A stretch of DNA of 64,000 bases, taken from NCBI GenBank assembly GCA_958295665.1, contig OY282558.1, positions 337,687,106-337,751,105 of the forward strand, written 5' to 3'. The stretch's first letter is position 1, and each line of letters starts with the position of its first letter. This DNA comes from Tipula vernalis (lineage: Eukaryota; Arthropoda; Insecta; Diptera; Tipulidae). Made by a program: the position numbers and the translations under genes. This document shows positions 60,353 through 64,000 of this stretch, piece by piece. A model generated the notes under the pieces. That model worked only from the letters and a program-made list of their open reading frames with translations, made no database searches and was not told the origin of the DNA.

Positions 60353-60998
60353 TTACCAAGTACTCATTTCAAACTTGCTGTAGATTTCAAGTACTTGACA
60401 ACGCGTTTCAATTCGTTCCAATCGTCTTGTGTTGGTGCGCTCATCTTCTGCGCCAGTATTGAAACACTTGCTAAAATGTCTGGACGAGTGTTTACCGAAA
60501 CAAATAGCAAACACCCAATTAAGCTTTGATAATTTTTGTTGTCGATCAGCAAATAGATCTTTGCTCACTGCTTTTCCGTAACCAACGCCCATTGGTACTT
60601 TTGAATCTTTAGCGTCCTTCAAACTGAAATCCGATGTGATCTTTAGAATGTACCTCGATTGACTTAAACAATAGAAGCCGTCTGCTGTTCTTCCGACTTC
60701 TATGCCCAAGCATTTCCTTATATCTCCCAGGTCTTCGATGTCAAATTTCGATGATAAAATTTGTATTACCTCATTGATTGCTTCCATTGTTTTTCCGAGA
60801 ACAATACCGTCATCGACGTAAAGCAACAAAAAACACCATTCACCGTTGATGTTTCTTCGGTACAAACATCGATCTGCTGTGCTGTATTCAAAACTTGCAT
60901 CGACCAAGACCGCATGGTTTGCCTCATTCCATGACCTAGCTGCTTGCTTCAGCCCGTAGAGACTTTTCTTCAACCAACAAACCTTATTTTCGCCCCTT
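60353..60998 (-). pseudogene. Copia-type RT, palm to connection
   Basis: Begins KKSLYGLKQAARSW, with LLYVDDGIVLGK (the YVDD catalytic box) near residue 51 and LGIEVGRTADGFYLSQ-like blocks after. A frameshift near 60540 moves the conserved YQSLIGCLLFVSVNTRPD and HWNxLKRVLRYLK-type block (DDWNELKRVVKYLKST) to another frame. Also shifted relative to the preceding RT segment near 60980. Confidence 0.9.
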
Positions 60999-61931
60999 TC
61001 AAAGCTTCATGTAGATTGTTTCCTTTAAATTTCCATTTAGAAATGCTGTTTTGGCATCGATGTGACGAACGATGTAATTGTTTCTGGATGCCAATGCCAA
61101 TAATACTCTAAATGTCGTCTGCTTTCCCACTGGAGCGAACACTTGATCGTAGTCGGTGCCGAACTTTTGCGAAAAACCTTGAGCCACCAGTCGTGCTTTG
61201 AAACGAGTAACACGACCGTCAGCATCTGTTTTTAATTTGAAAACCCATTTGCATCCGACTGCTTCACGACCATCTGGCAATTCGCACAATTGCCACGTGC
61301 CATTTTTATGCAATGACTTCATTTCTTCTTCCATTGCAAGCTCCCATTGTTCGCATTCTTTACTTTTTAGCGCCTGTGATAACATCTTCGGTTCGATGAT
61401 GTCTTGCTCTACCATGTGAATCTCTTCAATTAATCGCTTTGGTGGAACACCTTTATTTGATTGCTGTGAAACGCGCCGTTGCTGTTGTTGTCCCCCAAAA
61501 GCCAAATTGTCTTCGGACCCTTCTTCGTTTTCGTCGATTGCTGCGTTCTCTTCAATTGCTGGTGTCGATTCATCTTCTGGCCTTTCGACGTCTTCATTGG
61601 ATTCGTTTTCTCGGATTTCGACTGATACCGTCGCTGGAATGATTTCTTCTTTGCCATCGACGAATCGAACGTCACGGCTTATGACAACCTTTTGCTTTAC
61701 TGGATCAAAACATCTGTATGCTTTCGAGTTTTCATCATAACCAACAAAAACCATTTGCGCTGCCGTATTGTCCAATTTTCGTCGCTTTTCTGATGGAATA
61801 TGAACGAAACATTTAGAACCAAACGACACGCAATGCTTCATACCTGGTTTTTTGTTGTTCCATAGCTTGAATGGTGTAGTTTCGATCGTTCTTGATGGTA
61901 AACGATTTTGCAAATAATTAGAAGTATTCAC
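60999..61931 (-). pseudogene. Copia-type integrase C-terminus and RT fingers
   Basis: 310 open codons: integrase-end SFGSKCFVHIPSEKRRKLD and VFVGYDENSKAYRCFDP, then an acidic linker (residues 105-160). RT entry follows: WELAMEEEMKSLHKNGTW, GCKWVFKLKTDADG, RFKARLVAQGFSQKFGTDY, then VRHIDAKTAFLNGNL with the first RT Asp. Frame is lost just before the GLKQ block. Confidence 0.92.
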
Positions 61932-62332
61932 CGCCTCAGGCTAAAACATGCGTTTGGCAAATTAGCATCCACCAACATGCATCGTGCCATTTCAATCAAC
62001 ATGCGATTCTTACGTTCAGCAACGCCATTTTGAAAACTTGAGTACGGTGCTGTGTATTGCATCTGAATACCGTTGTCCTGTAAAAAATTCTTTACCGAAG
62101 CGCCGGTGTATTCTCCTCCTCGATTCGATCGGAGAATAACTGGCTTTCGACCGAACTTGTTGTGAACCATTGCCACGTACTGTTGCAGCTTTTTGAAGAC
62201 TTCCGACTTTTCCTTTAACAGGTATACGACTGTATATTTCGAAAAATCATCGATCATCGTCAACAAGTAGCGTCGTCCACTCGGCGATTCCGTTTGCATT
62301 GGCCCACACACGTCCGTGTGAACCAAATCCAA
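61928..62332 (-). pseudogene. Copia-type integrase catalytic core, second Asp changed to Asn
   Basis: Core with HTDVCGPM (first Asp), MIDDFSKYTVVYLLKEK, RSNRGGEYTG near residue 68 and NGVAERKNRMLIEMAR with Glu. The family motif is RSDRGGEY; here Asp is Asn, which should abolish DNA joining. The frame changes near 61930. Confidence 0.92.
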
Positions 62333-62356
62333 AACATTCTTTGATTTGCTTATTGA

Positions 62357-62953
62357 CTATTTTGGAATCGGCGACCGAGTCTGTTTTGCCTTTAAACAAA
62401 CTTCGCATTTTTCCTTGATGCCGCAATCAACGATTTCGATACCATCAACCATTTGCTTCGAACACATATCCCTGATTGCTTCTGGATCACGATGATCAAA
62501 AATTCGATGCAAATTGTGAATACAATTCGCTTTGTGCTCAAGCCTTTGAACAACTGCGTTGACTTTATTCGGTTGACGTAACACATACAAATCGTTGATT
62601 TCGTCTGCGATTGCGATTTGCACGTTTCCCTTGATGATTTCGCACATTTTGTCGTAGAAGATTACCTTAAAACCTTTTGCTGCTAATTTCTTGACCGAAA
62701 TTAGATTTCCCTTAATTCCTGGCACATACAAAACGTTCGTAAGTGTAGCTGCATTGATTTGCCCATCGTTGTTGACAAATTCGATTTTGCATGCACCTTT
62801 TCCTTCGACGTGAACCCTTTCACCGTTTGCAACAGTCAAGCTGCTGCCGGCCGCGCCCAACTCAACAAAGAAACCTTTATTGCCACTCACGTGACTTGTT
62901 GCAGCGCTGTCGACCACCCAAGTGTTGATGTCACTGGTCGATGTAGTGAACAA
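62357..62953 (-). pseudogene. Copia-type protease and integrase zinc-binding domain
   Basis: WVVDSAATSHVSG near residue 13 is the DS(A/G)A-type aspartic protease active site of copia elements. GIKGNLISVKKL follows near residue 80. The C-terminal part has NLHRIFDHRDPEAIRDM and CGIKEKCEVCLKAKQTRSP, giving the HHCC zinc site of integrase. Open throughout; a stop separates it from the integrase core. Confidence 0.9.
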
Positions 62954-63022
62954 GAATTCGTCGCCATTTTGCTTTACTGTATTCGCTTTATGTTTTGAAC
63001 CCTTTTCTGGATTGTTCTTTTT

Positions 63023-63727
63023 TCACTGTGCGTATTTTCTGCAGTCTCGCTTTAGATGACCTTTAGATTTACAAAAATAGCACTCCAAATGGCTGGTAGT
63101 CGTCTTTAAAATCGATTCCTTAGTTTCGCCTGAATTTTCGATGCCTCGATGATATTCGGCAATCAACTTGGCTTGGACAAATATCATCGTCAAATCAGCT
63201 TTGTCCCTTGATTCAAGCGCTGTAATCAATGGATCATAGCTGGTTGGCCAACTGCTAAAAAGCATCGCCACTCGCCATGCTTCCATCACCGTCTCACCGT
63301 GCTCGACCAATTGTTGAAACAAATCGTTCATATCATTTATGTGCGTTTCAACATTGCCGCCGTCAGCAATCCTTTTCTTGCAAATGCGCCGTATAATTGT
63401 AATTCGATTTTCGAGTGTCCTACCTTGGAAATGGTCTCCGAATGCTTTCCAAGCTTTAGCTGCCGTTTTCGCCGATCGAGTGATACTGTGAAGTAGCCGC
63501 GATGTGTTCAAAACGATTTTTGCATGAGCCTTTTGATCGTTTTCTTCCCATTCCTTGATTTCAGCCTCTTTTGCACTGGTTTCAGTAGCGACCAGTTTTG
63601 ATTCAATCAAAATCGACCAACATTTGATTCCTTTCAAGAAATGCTCCATTTCATACTTCTAGTTGAAGTAATTTTCACCGTTCAATGGATGCACATCGTA
63701 GCTTCTTTTAATTTCTGGATTTGCCAT
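63023..63727 (-). pseudogene. Copia-type gag with in-frame stop near the start
   Basis: The natural start ATG is at 63727 (MANPEIKRSYDVHPLNGENY), directly after a ~23-nt A-run in element orientation. A TAG near 63661 replaces what is usually a Trp codon, leaving an internal ATG near 63649. UBN2-type capsid blocks follow (KAHAKIVLNTSRLLHSITRS, RIADGGNVETHINDMNDLF, WPTSYDPLITALES). The C-terminal zinc knuckle is CYFCKSKGHLKRDC. Confidence 0.92.
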
Positions 63728-63801
63728 TTTTTTTTTTTTTTTTTTTTTAAACTTTAACTTTATTTGGTTTCTTTATTTTCACCTTTCGGCAAACGATATT
63801 T

Positions 63802-63816
63802 ACTGGGCCCATAACC
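63802..63816 (-). other. Primer binding site, initiator-tRNA half-site type
   Basis: GGTTATGGGCCCAGT immediately follows the 5' LTR in element orientation. Drosophila copia uses the same sequence, complementary to an internal part of initiator tRNA-Met. Confidence 0.8.
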
Positions 63817-64000
63817 TGTAGAAACTATAGAGCTACATTAACTGCGTAATCTATTTGCCAGCTGTAATTAGTTTAAGTAAAATAAAAGTAAACCGAAATG
63901 CTTTAATATAAATGTAGTACTGCTTTATTAGCTGTATTCCAAAGAAGTGGAAAAACAATATGAGTTTTGACGTTTAGATATTAGCATGAGTTGATTCAAT
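63817..64000 (-). repeat. 5' LTR of copia-type element, truncated by window edge
   Basis: Matches the first ~184 bp of the 3' LTR at 59637 on the plus strand; about 38 bp should lie beyond the window. Confidence 0.95.

Larger units (their letters stand above)
59637..64000 (-). mobile_element. Copia-type LTR retrotransposon, nearly complete, 5' LTR cut by window edge
   Basis: Order on the minus strand is LTR, PBS, gag, protease, integrase, RT, RNase H, PPT, LTR: the Ty1/copia arrangement (integrase before RT). LTRs start TGTTGAAATG and end TTCTACA in element orientation. It lies in the hAT transposon. The two LTRs are about 95% identical over the visible 180 bp, with a few substitutions and small indels, so the insertion is not recent. 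Confidence 0.95.

Overview
This window looks like accessory, probably heterochromatin-like or intergenic, DNA from an insect nuclear genome, most likely a fly. The signs are strong A+T richness, GT-AG introns of roughly 60-450 nt with TAG/CAG acceptors, frequent acatacata runs typical of higher Diptera, and insect-type elements (Jockey-like LINE, errantivirus-type env, copia-type LTR element with an initiator-tRNA half-site PBS, piggyBac, pogo-like, MULE and hAT elements). I see no bacterial gene organisation, no CRISPR array and no tRNA or rRNA gene. Almost everything recognisable is a transposable element, usually nested, truncated or frameshifted. The species assignment is inference.

Layout: 1-2.2 kb, a minus-strand Jockey-like LINE (endonuclease and zinc-knuckle ORF1) carrying a 78-bp hAT MITE. 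4.95-5.15 kb, a piggyBac MITE. 7.4-8.8 kb, a long open minus-strand errantivirus-type env ORF with no gag or pol beside it. 10-13.1 kb, a 210-bp MITE, a partial duplication and a degenerate pogo-like transposase with a C-terminal PHD-like finger. 13.7-14.3 kb, an inverted-repeat element whose interior is about 400 bp of (TA)n. 16-18 kb, a piggyBac-like element with exact TTAA ends, broken by a 500-bp insertion. 20.5-26.7 kb, two retroposons of one family (647 bp and 3.1 kb) with (TCAA)n tails and perfect long target duplications; the larger one interrupts a FLYWCH/MULE element flanked by TCGACATTTT arrays. 28.9-30 kb, a TTGAGT minisatellite. 30-32.4 kb, gypsy integrase and LINE fragments.

33.4-39.4 kb is the best-resolved nest. 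A three-exon DDE-type transposase-like gene of a family I cannot firmly name has a foldback MITE in intron 1, and a 2,966-bp pogo-like element with perfect TA duplications sits in its last exon. Taking out the pogo element and one TA restores the reading frame. 39.4-40.1 kb is a LINE fragment and 41.2-41.5 kb a TTA-flanked MITE. 42.1-42.9 kb may be the 5' UTR and first coding exon of a host gene. 43.6-45.2 kb is a CR1-like LINE relic.

45.5-49.4 kb is a macrosatellite (a core module alternating with TTCATAAGA arrays) bounded by hAT-type CARTGGCGTAG termini. One module copy carries a 305-bp foldback element and another shows its empty site. 50.1-51.2 kb is the intact RNase H end of a LINE whose 3' tail is (TTAGG)4. 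51.7-55.6 kb holds a foldback element, a Tc1 relic and a gypsy pol relic. 57.8-59.6 kb is a hAT transposon that a copia-type element entered. That copia element fills 59.6-64 kb on the minus strand and runs off the right edge inside its 5' LTR. It is inactive here: frameshifts, a stop in gag, and an Asp-to-Asn change in the integrase.
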